This document shows, one piece after another, positions 44,319 to 52,673 of a stretch of DNA of 64,000 bases; positions within the stretch are counted from its first letter, which is position 1; the number at the start of each line of letters is the position of its first letter. Source of the stretch: Luteibaculum sp964627445. Its GTDB lineage: Bacteria > Bacteroidota > Bacteroidia > Flavobacteriales_D > Luteibaculaceae. The notes under the pieces are model-generated. The model did no database searches and had not been told where the DNA came from. It was given only the letters and a program-made list of their open reading frames with translations. The position numbers and the translations under genes are program-made. Location: assembly GCA_964627445.1 (NCBI GenBank), contig CAZVJF010000003.1:248001-312000 (forward strand). Reading direction: 5' to 3'.

Positions 44319-46796
44319 ATGCGGTACACCTACCTCCTCCTTTTCGCTGCTTTTTTTAGCTATAGCTTATCTGCACAAAACCCAAAGCGCTTAGCGCAAC
44401 CTACCTCTAAAATATACCTGGAGCTACAGCAACTGGCTAAACCGGTGCGTGTACTCTATGTTGCAGCACATCCAGACGATGAAAACACCCGTGTTATTTC
44501 TTGGCTGGAAAACGCCAGAAATGTAGAAACGGCTTACTTCTCTTTTACCCGGGGCGATGGCGGACAAAACCTTATAGGCAATGAAAAAGGTCCCTTGCTG
44601 GGTGTACTTCGTACCCAAGAGCTGCTAGAAGCGCGTAAAAAAGACGGAGCCCGGCAGTTTTTTTCGCATGCAGTAGATTTTGGCTACTCAAAATCTATTG
44701 ATGAAACCCTAGAAATTTGGAATAAAGACCAGGTGCTCGGTGATTTGGTCTATGTACTGCGCTACTTTAAACCCGATGTGGTCATCACACGCTTTCCACC
44801 TACACGTGCTGCTGGACACGGACATCACGCAGCTTCTGCGGCCCTGGCCAAAGAAGCCTATGATTTAGCAGGAGACCCCACGCAATTTCCCGCGCAATTA
44901 CAGCGCGTTTCGACCTGGAAACCCCACCGCCTCATGTGGAACAGCTATAGCTGGCGCAGAGACCCCAAGCTACTGGCCGAGGATGTAAAAATAAACGTAG
45001 GCCAATCGGTGCCCTTATTGGGAGCTGCTTCTAGTGAAATTGCTTCGCAGGCGCGCTCTATGCACCGTTGCCAAGGATTTGGACGCAGTTGGAACCGAGG
45101 CGAGGTAAACGAGTATTTTAAGCATACTGCAGGCGCCAACTTTTATAGCGATATCCTAGAGGGCATCAACGTATCGTGGAGCCGTTTTGATGGCGGTGCA
45201 CCGGTAGATGCAGCCTTCCAAAAAGCCATGCGCAACTTTAGTTTTACCGAAGCCTGGAAAAACATCCCCGCATTAGCCGCAATTAAAAAAGCGCTGCTAG
45301 ATGTTCCCAGTAATACCTATGTGGACGATGCGCTTAAAAAAATAGACGATTTAATCCTGGCCTGTGCCCAAGCCAATATTGAGTTGTACACCGATGAAAA
45401 AGCTGTGGTAGCAGGAGACAGCTTGCAAGTAACCATAGATGCAGTAGCTATGGAACCCATTGGTGCAGCTTTAAAATCCGTGGTATTTGAAAAAAGTACC
45501 CCATTAGAATTTAACCAGGCTATTGGCAACAACATAGACTTTACCAAAGCGGTGCGCATTAAAATACCATCCGACAAAAAAACAGCTACCCCCTACTGGC
45601 TAGAAAATGAAAGCAGCTTTGGCAGCTACCAGTTCGAGGGTCTTCAGTATTTAGAAAAACCCGAAAGCGAGCCCAGCATTAGCGCAAAAGTTACGGTGGA
45701 TATTTTGGGCAATGAAATCACCTTTAATCAGCCTGTATTCCACAAGCGTGTAGAGCCCGACTACGGTGAAAAATATGAGCCGTTACCCGTTTTAACTGCG
45801 GTATCGGTAAATCCAGCCATGGCTTTGCATATTGCGGTAGACCAAAAGCCAACACCCATTCAAGTTACAGTAACCAACCACAGTAAAGTAAACCAACAAA
45901 GAAGCTTAGGAATAACCCTTCCTAAGGGTTGGCAAGCCGATAAAAACGAGCTGGATCTTAAGCTGGAAGCAGGAGAAAGCCAACGCATTGCCATTGCACT
46001 ACAAGCCAATGAAGACGCCCAGCCTGGAAGTCTTAAATTTTACTGGAGCAATAGCGAAGAGCCGGTTATAGAAAAACAAACGGTAGATTACCCACACATT
46101 TTAAAGCAAACCATACAAACGGGGGCTTTGGTAAACTTACGTCCGGTAAACGTGCAAAGCCACAAGCTTAAAATTGGCTACATCCCAGGTGCTGGAGACG
46201 ACATTCCAGAGATACTAGGAAACCTCGGCTATACGGTAGTAGAAATTAATGCGTCCAACTTCGATTTTATGGACCTCTCCGATTTCCACACCATAATTAC
46301 GGGTATCCGTGCCTACAACACGCAAGAGTGGTTAGCGAAAAAAGCAGAAAAAATATGGGAATACGCCAAAAACGGAGGCAATGTGGTGGTGCAGTACAAC
46401 ACGCTGAATTTCTTGAGTGAAATAAAGGCACCCATTGCACCCGAAAACTTACAAATTGGCCGCGATCGCGTAACCAAAGAAGAGGCGCCAATTACCATTT
46501 TAGCCCCCAAGCACCCTGTGCTCAATGTGCCCAACAGAATTACCGCGGTAGATTTTGAAGAGTGGGTACAAGAACGTGGACTGTATTTTGCCAGTGAGTG
46601 GAGCCCTGCCTTTACTCCCATTTTTGAAATTGCGGATCCCGGTGAAGACCCATCGCAAGGAAGTTTGTTGGTAGGAAGTTTTGGAAAAGGACATATCTCC
46701 TACTGTGGAATATCTTTCTTTAGACAGCTTCCAGCGGGAGTTCCAGGTGCGTATCGCCTGTTTGTTAACCTGGTAGAACTGGGTTATAATGGATAA
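44319..46796 (+). CDS. Exported PIG-L family deacetylase with amidotransferase-like C-terminus
   Basis: An 825-residue protein with a signal peptide ending near SLSAQ. The N-terminal PIG-L/LmbE zinc N-deacetylase domain has the metal motif AHPDDE (H51, D54) and a later H167-G-H-H-A-A-S block. Residues ~480-600 are a beta-sandwich of the NEW3 type (IQVTVTNHSKVNQQ). The last ~200 residues resemble a class-I glutamine-amidotransferase/ThuA fold (LKIGYIPGAGDD, GIRAYNTQEW, NGGNVVVQYN) without an evident catalytic Cys. It probably removes acetyl groups from an amino sugar; the substrate is not readable. Overlaps a 32-codon gene, which in turn overlaps a sodium symporter. Confidence 0.9.
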   Translation: MRYTYLLLFAAFFSYSLSAQNPKRLAQPTSKIYLELQQLAKPVRVLYVAAHPDDENTRVISWLENARNVETAYFSFTRGDGGQNLIGNEKGPLLGVLRTQELLEARKKDGARQFFSHAVDFGYSKSIDETLEIWNKDQVLGDLVYVLRYFKPDVVITRFPPTRAAGHGHHAASAALAKEAYDLAGDPTQFPAQLQRVSTWKPHRLMWNSYSWRRDPKLLAEDVKINVGQSVPLLGAASSEIASQARSMHRCQGFGRSWNRGEVNEYFKHTAGANFYSDILEGINVSWSRFDGGAPVDAAFQKAMRNFSFTEAWKNIPALAAIKKALLDVPSNTYVDDALKKIDDLILACAQANIELYTDEKAVVAGDSLQVTIDAVAMEPIGAALKSVVFEKSTPLEFNQAIGNNIDFTKAVRIKIPSDKKTATPYWLENESSFGSYQFEGLQYLEKPESEPSISAKVTVDILGNEITFNQPVFHKRVEPDYGEKYEPLPVLTAVSVNPAMALHIAVDQKPTPIQVTVTNHSKVNQQRSLGITLPKGWQADKNELDLKLEAGESQRIAIALQANEDAQPGSLKFYWSNSEEPVIEKQTVDYPHILKQTIQTGALVNLRPVNVQSHKLKIGYIPGAGDDIPEILGNLGYTVVEINASNFDFMDLSDFHTIITGIRAYNTQEWLAKKAEKIWEYAKNGGNVVVQYNTLNFLSEIKAPIAPENLQIGRDRVTKEEAPITILAPKHPVLNVPNRITAVDFEEWVQERGLYFASEWSPAFTPIFEIADPGEDPSQGSLLVGSFGKGHISYCGISFFRQLPAGVPGAYRLFVNLVELGYNG

Positions 46797-46887
46797 AAAA
46801 TATTGGCGTAAACGCTACATCCTTGTACTGCTATTCCTGATAGTACAAATAATACTGTATTACCAACTAACAAAAGCATTATCATGA
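46789..46887 (+). CDS. 32-residue single-pass membrane protein
   Basis: A short gene bridging the PIG-L and symporter genes. It has a basic N-terminus (MDKKYWRKRY), one hydrophobic helix (ILVLLFLIVQIILYY) and a short tail. The ATG lies inside the last codons of PIG-L (8-bp overlap) and its TGA overlaps the symporter ATG as ATGA. This double overlap and the positive-inside topology argue for real translation. No family is recognised with confidence. It may be a small accessory subunit of the transporter or only a translational coupler. Confidence 0.7.
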   Translation: MDKKYWRKRYILVLLFLIVQIILYYQLTKALS

Positions 46888-48557
46888 GTTGGATCGATTG
46901 GCTGGTGCTCTCATCCACCCTACTTTTTATTGTTGGATTTGGTTGGTACAAAACCCGAAAACAGCGCAACCTAGATTCCTACTTTAAAGGCAGCACGCTT
47001 TCCTGGTGGGCGGTAGGATTGTCGGTTATGGCCACGCAAGCCAGCGCCATTACCTTTTTAAGTACACCGGGGCAAGCCTATGAAGACGGCATGCGCTTCA
47101 TTCAGTTTTACTTTGGCTTGCCCATAGCACTTATCGTGGTGTGCGCCTTTTTTATTCCCCGCTTCGTTAACCTCAACGTGTTTACGGCATACCAATTTTT
47201 AGAAAAGCGCTTTGATGTAAAAACCCGACTGCTTACGGCCCTTCTGTTCCTTATTCAACGGGGCTTGGCTGCAGGAATTACCATATACGCCCCGGCCATT
47301 ATATTATCTACGCTGTTGCAATGGCCCTTGTACGTAACCATACTTATCATTGGGATACTGGTAATTATTTACACGGTTAGTGGAGGCACCCAGGCTGTTG
47401 CGCAAACGCAAAAGCAACAAATGGCGGTCATCATGCTGGGGATGGGAACCGCATTTTACATCTTACTGAATTCGCTGCCTCCAGAAATGCAATTTACCGA
47501 TGCACTGCAATTTGCTGGAAAGCTGGGTAAAATGAACATTGTAGATACCAGCATGGATTTTAGCAACCGCTACAACCTTTGGTCGGGTATTGCGGGGGGA
47601 TTTTTCTTGGCACTTTCCTATTTCGGTACCGATCAATCGCAAGTAGCCCGATACATCGGAGGAAAGAACATTAAAGCCGCGCGTACTGGTTTGCTTTTTA
47701 ACGCTGCGCTTAAAATTCCCATGCAGTTTTTCATTTTGCTTACTGGGGTTTTGGTTTTTGTATTCTATCAATTCAACCCGGCCCCGGTATTTTTTAACGG
47801 TCCAGGTTGGCAAGAAGCTTTGGAAAGCGATGGTAAAACCGAGCTTTTGCAGCTAGAGCAGGACTACAAAAAACAAGAGGAGAAAAAGTTAGCAGAAACC
47901 ATACAATGGGACCAAGCCATTGAAAACCCGGAACGCCTTGCTGCACTAAAATCGCAGTTGGCTACTGAGGAAGCGTTGAGAAACCAGGTTAAAACCCGCA
48001 TTGCAGCAACAGCTCCCGAGGTAGAAACCAAAGACAGCGATTATGTGTTCCTGCACTTTATCTTAAACCAACTTCCTATGGGCTTAGTAGGATTGTTGCT
48101 TGCGGTTATTTTTTCAGCGGCCATGTCTTCTACAGCTTCGGAGATCAATGCTTTGGCCGGAACCACCATGATAGATTTTGTTAAACGGTTCTCCAACCGG
48201 AAATTAACCGACAAGCAAGAAGTTAGAAACTCCAAAATCCTCACCTTACTGTGGGGAAGTTTGGCCATTATCTTCGCCATGGCGGCCTCCTTGTTTGATA
48301 ATCTTATTGAAGCGGTAAATATCCTGGGATCGCTGTTTTATGGAACCATTTTAGGCGTTTTCCTGGTAGCCTTTATGCTGAAGAAAATTGGCGGGTGGCC
48401 CGTGTTTATTGGCGCTTTGGTTGCCGAGACCACGGTGATCTTACTCTTTACCCAATCTAGTCTGGGCTTTTTATGGTTTAACGTGGTGGGCTGTGCTATT
48501 GTAATAGCGGTGTCCTGGCTACTACACCAGTCGGGATTATTTCATAAGAAACAGTAG
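46884..48557 (+). CDS. Sodium:solute symporter (SSSF family)
   Basis: A 557-residue sodium-coupled transporter with about 13 membrane helices. Family blocks are visible: WWAVGLSVMATQASAITFLSTPGQAY, YTVSGGTQAVAQTQKQQ, SYFGTDQSQVARYIGG, and the sodium-site helix IFSAAMSSTASEINALAGTT. A charged region of ~85 residues (~302-385, many E/K/Q) interrupts the usual plan between two helices. It is coupled to the PIG-L deacetylase and small membrane gene, so uptake of the deacetylated sugar or a glycoside product is a reasonable guess. Its 3' end overlaps the DoxX-like gene by 21 bp, tail to tail. Confidence 0.92.
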   Translation: MSWIDWLVLSSTLLFIVGFGWYKTRKQRNLDSYFKGSTLSWWAVGLSVMATQASAITFLSTPGQAYEDGMRFIQFYFGLPIALIVVCAFFIPRFVNLNVFTAYQFLEKRFDVKTRLLTALLFLIQRGLAAGITIYAPAIILSTLLQWPLYVTILIIGILVIIYTVSGGTQAVAQTQKQQMAVIMLGMGTAFYILLNSLPPEMQFTDALQFAGKLGKMNIVDTSMDFSNRYNLWSGIAGGFFLALSYFGTDQSQVARYIGGKNIKAARTGLLFNAALKIPMQFFILLTGVLVFVFYQFNPAPVFFNGPGWQEALESDGKTELLQLEQDYKKQEEKKLAETIQWDQAIENPERLAALKSQLATEEALRNQVKTRIAATAPEVETKDSDYVFLHFILNQLPMGLVGLLLAVIFSAAMSSTASEINALAGTTMIDFVKRFSNRKLTDKQEVRNSKILTLLWGSLAIIFAMAASLFDNLIEAVNILGSLFYGTILGVFLVAFMLKKIGGWPVFIGALVAETTVILLFTQSSLGFLWFNVVGCAIVIAVSWLLHQSGLFHKKQ

Positions 48558-48938
48558 AATAAATCCTACCAAAGCCACTACAAAATAAGCCGGAATGGAT
48601 GCCGCTCCTGCGTAGTCTTTGGCCATGCGCTGGCCAAAAAACAGGGATAAAAAGCTCAGAGAACACAGGCTTAGCGCCAAAATAACTGCTTGGTGAGCAT
48701 TGGCGGCATCGTTGAGCAACATCACTACCGCGAGGATGCTGATAACGCCACTTGCCAGTTCCAGCAAAGTAAGCACCACCACCATAGGCTTGGTTAGAGG
48801 AGCTAAAGGACTGTTGGCAAAGTGCCCTGTAAGCCACTCCATGTTGCCTTTAAAATCAAACACTTTATCCAAGCCACTTTGCGTAAAAAGGATGGCTAAA
48901 AAAGCAAGTACTGCGATAAGGGGGATAAGGATTTCCAT
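48537..48938 (-). CDS. DoxX-like small membrane protein
   Basis: A 133-residue protein with four hydrophobic helices and the DoxX-type block QSGLDKVFDFKGN after helix 1, plus ELASGVISILAV. The physiological role of such proteins is poorly defined. One base separates its ATG from the FMN reductase stop, so the two form an operon. Its 3' end overlaps the symporter gene on the other strand by 21 bp. Confidence 0.75.
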   Translation of the reverse strand: MEILIPLIAVLAFLAILFTQSGLDKVFDFKGNMEWLTGHFANSPLAPLTKPMVVVLTLLELASGVISILAVVMLLNDAANAHQAVILALSLCSLSFLSLFFGQRMAKDYAGAASIPAYFVVALVGFILLFLMK

Positions 48939-48939
48939 A

Positions 48940-49464
48940 CTAGAATTTTAAAAATGAATCTGCGTGTTCGTCCAGCAAATGTAAGCTTCTCTCATCAGTA
49001 ATTTGCCCATCGGCAATGTTGGCTACATGCTCAAACTTACTCAGCTTGGGTTTTTGAGAAAGCACCTCCACGCGCAAGTAATGCAGTATACCCGTAAGGT
49101 CATCCATACCTCTAAGGTTTCCTGCCTGCCCTGCCGACAAGCCAATAAGTGCCGCTTTTTTTCCACGAAACAGGGGCGGTGGCACGCAATCTAAAAAGCA
49201 CTTGAGTACGCCAGGAAAGCTGCCATTGTATTCGGGTACCACAAACACAAAACGGTCTATACCCGACACGTAATCCTCAACAAAACGGTTAAACAGCGTG
49301 CTCTCATTACCAAAGGCTGCACTAAACACAAAGTCGTTGGGAAGATCTTCAAGATTTAGAATTTGCGCTGGTTGATTTTTAGCTTCTAAAACGCGTTTGT
49401 ATTGCCGTGCTACTATGGCAGAGTTGCTATTCGGTCGGTTGGTTCCGCTAACGATTGTAATCAT
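48940..49464 (-). CDS. NAD(P)H-dependent FMN reductase / flavodoxin-like protein
   Basis: A 174-residue flavodoxin-fold reductase. It has the FMN phosphate loop SGTNRPNSNS directly after the first beta strand, and VVPEYNGSFPGVLKCFLD, the conserved YNGS..P.LK block of the family. GLSAGQAGNLRG is the second flavin loop. ATG 49464 begins the first strand; upstream in-frame starts to 49551 would add unrelated residues. Likely reduces quinones, azo compounds or free flavin; substrate unknown. Confidence 0.9.
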   Translation of the reverse strand: MITIVSGTNRPNSNSAIVARQYKRVLEAKNQPAQILNLEDLPNDFVFSAAFGNESTLFNRFVEDYVSGIDRFVFVVPEYNGSFPGVLKCFLDCVPPPLFRGKKAALIGLSAGQAGNLRGMDDLTGILHYLRVEVLSQKPKLSKFEHVANIADGQITDERSLHLLDEHADSFLKF

Positions 49465-49526
49465 GCTTATTAACAACTGTATAAAACTAATGCCTCGCAA
49501 AAGCGGGTTTATCCCGAGCGAAGCAC

Positions 49527-49534
49527 TAAATTTG
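49527..49534 (+). promoter_or_regulatory. Candidate -7 element (TAAATTTG) for parAB
   Basis: A TAnnTTTG match 90 bases before the parA ATG, predicting a leader of roughly 80 bases, longer than at the other promoters in this window. Confidence 0.4.
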
Positions 49535-49558
49535 TCTGTATCGTGCCGCAAAGGAAAT

Positions 49559-49581
49559 CAATTATCCCCACACCATAATTG
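49559..49581. promoter_or_regulatory. Inverted repeat in the parA leader
   Basis: CAATTAT - 9 bases - ATAATTG, a perfect 7-bp inverted repeat centred ~37 bases after the -7 element and ~55 bases before parA. Spacing of one to two helical turns suits a dimeric DNA-binding protein, possibly autoregulation. It includes TTATCCCCA, one base from a DnaA box, which may be chance. Confidence 0.35.
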
Positions 49582-49624
49582 CGCTCCAGGCGATTAGCGA
49601 TACCAATCTTAAAAACACAGTTTT

Positions 49625-50434
49625 ATGGGTAAAGTTATCACCATTGCCAATCAAAAAGGTGGCGTAGGAAAAACCACCACAGCCATAAATTTAAGTGCTG
49701 CTCTGGGTGCTTTGGATTTTAAAACCTTAATCATAGATGCCGACCCTCAGGCAAACTCTACTTCTGGCGTAGGTTTTGATCCGAAAGAAATAGACAACAG
49801 CATTTACGAGTGCTTGGTAGATGGTATTGCTCCCAAAGACTGCATCCTGGAAACCGACAACCCCAACTTGTACATTTTACCCGCGCACATCGATTTGGTG
49901 GGAGCCGAAATTGAAATGATAAATATGCCCAAGCGCGAATACATGATGAAGGGCGTGATTGACAAATTTAAAGACGAATTCGATTTCATTTTAATCGATT
50001 GCTCGCCTTCCTTGGGCTTGATAACTCTAAATGGTCTTACGGCTTCAGATTCTGTAATCGTACCCGTACAATGCGAATATTTTGCATTGGAAGGATTGGG
50101 TAAATTGCTGAACACCATAAAAATTGTGCAGAACCGTTTAAATCCCGAGTTAAACATAGAGGGCATTCTTTTAACCATGTACGATACTCGCTTGCGTTTA
50201 GCCAACCAGGTGGTAGAAGAGGTGAAAATGCATTTCCAACAATTGGTGTTCGATACCATTATCCACCGAAACACCAAATTGGGAGAAGCACCAAGCTTTG
50301 GGCAAACCATTATTATGCACGATGCTACCGGTAAGGGTGCCGTAAATTACCTAAACTTGGCCCGCGAAATTTTAGAGAAGAACGATATGCTTTCCAATAA
50401 AAAAAAGGAAAGCGCTAGCACGGTGAATTCATAG
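49625..50434 (+). CDS. parA: Chromosome-partitioning ATPase ParA (Soj)
   Basis: A 269-residue Walker-type ATPase that moves ParB-parS complexes during chromosome segregation. It has the deviant Walker A motif KGGVGKTT (K11, K16), ADPQANSTSG, the Walker B strand FILIDCSPSLG, and the DNA-binding-side DTIIHRNTKLGEAPSFG block. The short N-terminus without HTH is of the chromosomal (Soj) type, not the plasmid type. One base separates its stop from parB. Confidence 0.97.
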   Translation: MGKVITIANQKGGVGKTTTAINLSAALGALDFKTLIIDADPQANSTSGVGFDPKEIDNSIYECLVDGIAPKDCILETDNPNLYILPAHIDLVGAEIEMINMPKREYMMKGVIDKFKDEFDFILIDCSPSLGLITLNGLTASDSVIVPVQCEYFALEGLGKLLNTIKIVQNRLNPELNIEGILLTMYDTRLRLANQVVEEVKMHFQQLVFDTIIHRNTKLGEAPSFGQTIIMHDATGKGAVNYLNLAREILEKNDMLSNKKKESASTVNS

Positions 50435-50435
50435 T

Positions 50436-51359
50436 ATGGCGAAAAAGCAAGCGTTAGGAAGAGGCTTAGGCGCTCTTCTAAAAAACGAAGACACAGATAT
50501 TACATCCAAGTATAGCCACCAAAAAGACCCACAAACCGTAGGGTCGGTGGCTTTAATATCCTTGGATAGCATAGAAACCAACCCCTTTCAGCCGCGTACG
50601 CAGTTTAATGAGGAAGCACTGGAAGAACTTTCACATTCCATACAGCAACTTGGCGTAATCCAGCCCATTACCGTGCGTAAAATGGGGTACGACAAGTTTC
50701 AGCTCATTTCGGGTGAAAGACGTTTTCGTGCCAGCAAGCGCGCAGGACTTACCGAAATTCCTGCTTACGTGCGCATTGCCAACGACCAGAGCATGCTGGA
50801 AATGGCCATTGTGGAAAACGTACAACGCGAAGACCTCGATGCCATTGAAGTAGCCCTCTCCTACCAACGCCTCATAGAAGAGTGCAAACTCACCCAGGAG
50901 GAACTGGGCGAACGCGTAGGAAAAAACCGTTCTACGGTTACCAATTACTTGCGCTTGTTAAAACTTCCTGAAGAGGTACAGGCGGCCATTATGCTCAAAA
51001 AGATCTCTATGGGGCACGCGCGTGCCTTGTTGGGTACAGACGACAAAGAGCTACAGGTAGCGTTGCTGGAAGAAGTACTTGCCGAGGGCCTATCGGTTAG
51101 AGCGGTAGAGCAGATGGTGCGCAACCATAACACTGGGGGCCAAACTCAAGAGCCAAAAGCCAATAGCGAAGAAAAATCGGTAGCCAAAGCACCACAACGA
51201 AATCCATCGGATGTAGAAGTTAAGGTGGGCAAGACTTTAAAGAAAAAATACGGTTTTAAAGCCCAGCTGAAGTGCTACGATGAAGGTCGCGGGAAACTCG
51301 AAATATCATACGACAGCCAAGAAGATCTGGAAGATTTACTCCATGCCATTTCTAAGTAA
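50436..51359 (+). CDS. parB: Chromosome-partitioning protein ParB (Spo0J)
   Basis: A 307-residue parS-binding CTPase clamp. The N-terminal ParA-contact segment is KKQALGRGLGALL; the CTP-binding motifs are NPFQPR and GERRFRA. The HTH is in LTQEELGERVGKNRSTVTNYLRLLKLP, followed by the KISMGHARALLG block. The dimerisation domain lies at the C-terminus after an acidic/Ala linker. No perfect parS (TGTTNCACGTGNAACA) was noticed in the window. Overlaps the next gene by 17 bp. Confidence 0.97.
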   Translation: MAKKQALGRGLGALLKNEDTDITSKYSHQKDPQTVGSVALISLDSIETNPFQPRTQFNEEALEELSHSIQQLGVIQPITVRKMGYDKFQLISGERRFRASKRAGLTEIPAYVRIANDQSMLEMAIVENVQREDLDAIEVALSYQRLIEECKLTQEELGERVGKNRSTVTNYLRLLKLPEEVQAAIMLKKISMGHARALLGTDDKELQVALLEEVLAEGLSVRAVEQMVRNHNTGGQTQEPKANSEEKSVAKAPQRNPSDVEVKVGKTLKKKYGFKAQLKCYDEGRGKLEISYDSQEDLEDLLHAISK

Positions 51360-51924
51360 GATACTCGTATTAGTTACCCTTTGCGTCAATATCCTTTCGG
51401 TTGGAATTGCACAGGAAAGGGCGGTACAACCGAGTGTGGTACAAAACGACACGGTGTTTGAAACGAAACCATTGTCTAATAAATCGCCCAGAACAGCCTC
51501 TTGGCTCTCGGCTGCTTTTCCGGGAGCCGGGCATATTTATCTAAAACAGTACCATAAAAGCGCGATTATTTGGGCAGGATTAGGTACCGGATTGTATTTT
51601 ATAATGGACAATGCCCGAACTCACAACGAACTAAAAACGGCATACATTGCTCGGCTGGATGATGACCCTACCACCAATGCCACGGGCGACTTGGCTACCG
51701 CAGATATCAATGCATTACGCGATCAGGTAGACCAATGGCGCGGGTATCGCGATTTAAGCATTATTGCCACCTCGGTAGGCTATCTCCTAAACATAGTATG
51801 GGCTAGCGTAGACGCACACCTTTTATACTTTGATGTTTCCGATGACATTAGCCTAAACATCCACCCATCCTTTAATTATTTTGATAGACCCAGTGGCGCA
51901 TTAACTTTGGCGCTACATTTTTAA
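51343..51924 (+). CDS. DUF5683 membrane protein
   Basis: A 193-residue exported or membrane protein that follows parB in many Bacteroidota. ATG 51343 (MPFLSKILVLV) begins a signal-like helix ending near IAQE and overlaps parB by 17 bp; a further in-frame start at 51280 lies deep in parB. The family core SWLSAAFPGAGHIYLKQYHKSAIIW and GYLLNIVWASVDAHL are visible with two to three membrane helices. Function unknown. Confidence 0.85.
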   Translation: MPFLSKILVLVTLCVNILSVGIAQERAVQPSVVQNDTVFETKPLSNKSPRTASWLSAAFPGAGHIYLKQYHKSAIIWAGLGTGLYFIMDNARTHNELKTAYIARLDDDPTTNATGDLATADINALRDQVDQWRGYRDLSIIATSVGYLLNIVWASVDAHLLYFDVSDDISLNIHPSFNYFDRPSGALTLALHF

Positions 51925-51926
51925 TT

Positions 51927-52670
51927 ATGAGTACACCTACTCCCATTGCAATTATTGGTTACGGCAAAATGGGTAAAGCCATAGATGCCCTTGCAGAAAA
52001 ACACCAAGTGCAAGTAGTTGCCACATTTTCTAGTGCCAATACGCTAACCGCTGAGAAGCTTAAAGAAAGTGGCGCAGCGGTAGCCATTGAGTTTAGCTTA
52101 CCCAAGCTAGCAAAAACGCATATAGAGATTTGTCTGGAAAGCGGAGTTCCCGTTGCTATAGGAACCACCGGGTGGCTAGAACACTGGAAAACCCTAAATG
52201 ATCTATGCACAAAGAAATCTGGTAGCATGCTGTATGCCAGTAACTTTAGCATTGGAGTAAACGTCTTTTTTGCCATCAATCGCAAGCTGGCCCAACTGAT
52301 GCAGGGTTTTCCAGAATACGCAGTGGAAATGGAGGAAGTGCATCACACCCAGAAGCTGGATGCTCCTAGCGGTACTGCCATTACCCTGGCTGAAGGGATT
52401 TCCGATGAAATAGCAGATCTAAAAGGCTGGAAGCTCAAAGATGAAATGGAGCCTGAAGACAGCGATGTGGTGCCCATTACCGCAAAACGCGAGGAAGACG
52501 TAAAAGGTATTCACGCAGTAACGTACACCTCCGAAAACGACAAAATAGAAATTTACCACGAGGCCTTTAACCGCAACGGCTTTGCAAGCGGAGCCTTGAT
52601 GGCAGCTAAATTCCTGGCCCACCAAAAACCCGGCATCTACACCATGGAAGATGTCTTTAATAGCCTATAG
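51927..52670 (+). CDS. dapB: 4-hydroxy-tetrahydrodipicolinate reductase
   Basis: NAD(P)H reductase of the lysine/diaminopimelate pathway, supplying peptidoglycan precursors. 247 residues. The dinucleotide motif is GYGKMGKAI; GTTGWLE and ASNFSIGVN follow. The catalytic substrate-binding block is EEVHHTQKLDAPSGTA (His pair and Lys), and the C-terminal FASGAL segment is present. Starts two bases after the DUF5683 stop and ends three bases before lepB. Confidence 0.96.
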   Translation: MSTPTPIAIIGYGKMGKAIDALAEKHQVQVVATFSSANTLTAEKLKESGAAVAIEFSLPKLAKTHIEICLESGVPVAIGTTGWLEHWKTLNDLCTKKSGSMLYASNFSIGVNVFFAINRKLAQLMQGFPEYAVEMEEVHHTQKLDAPSGTAITLAEGISDEIADLKGWKLKDEMEPEDSDVVPITAKREEDVKGIHAVTYTSENDKIEIYHEAFNRNGFASGALMAAKFLAHQKPGIYTMEDVFNSL

Positions 52671-52673
52671 TCT

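Noticed and set aside
49465..49551. Upstream start of the FMN reductase
   Set aside because: The flavodoxin fold begins exactly at ATG 49464; the extra residues have no family counterpart.
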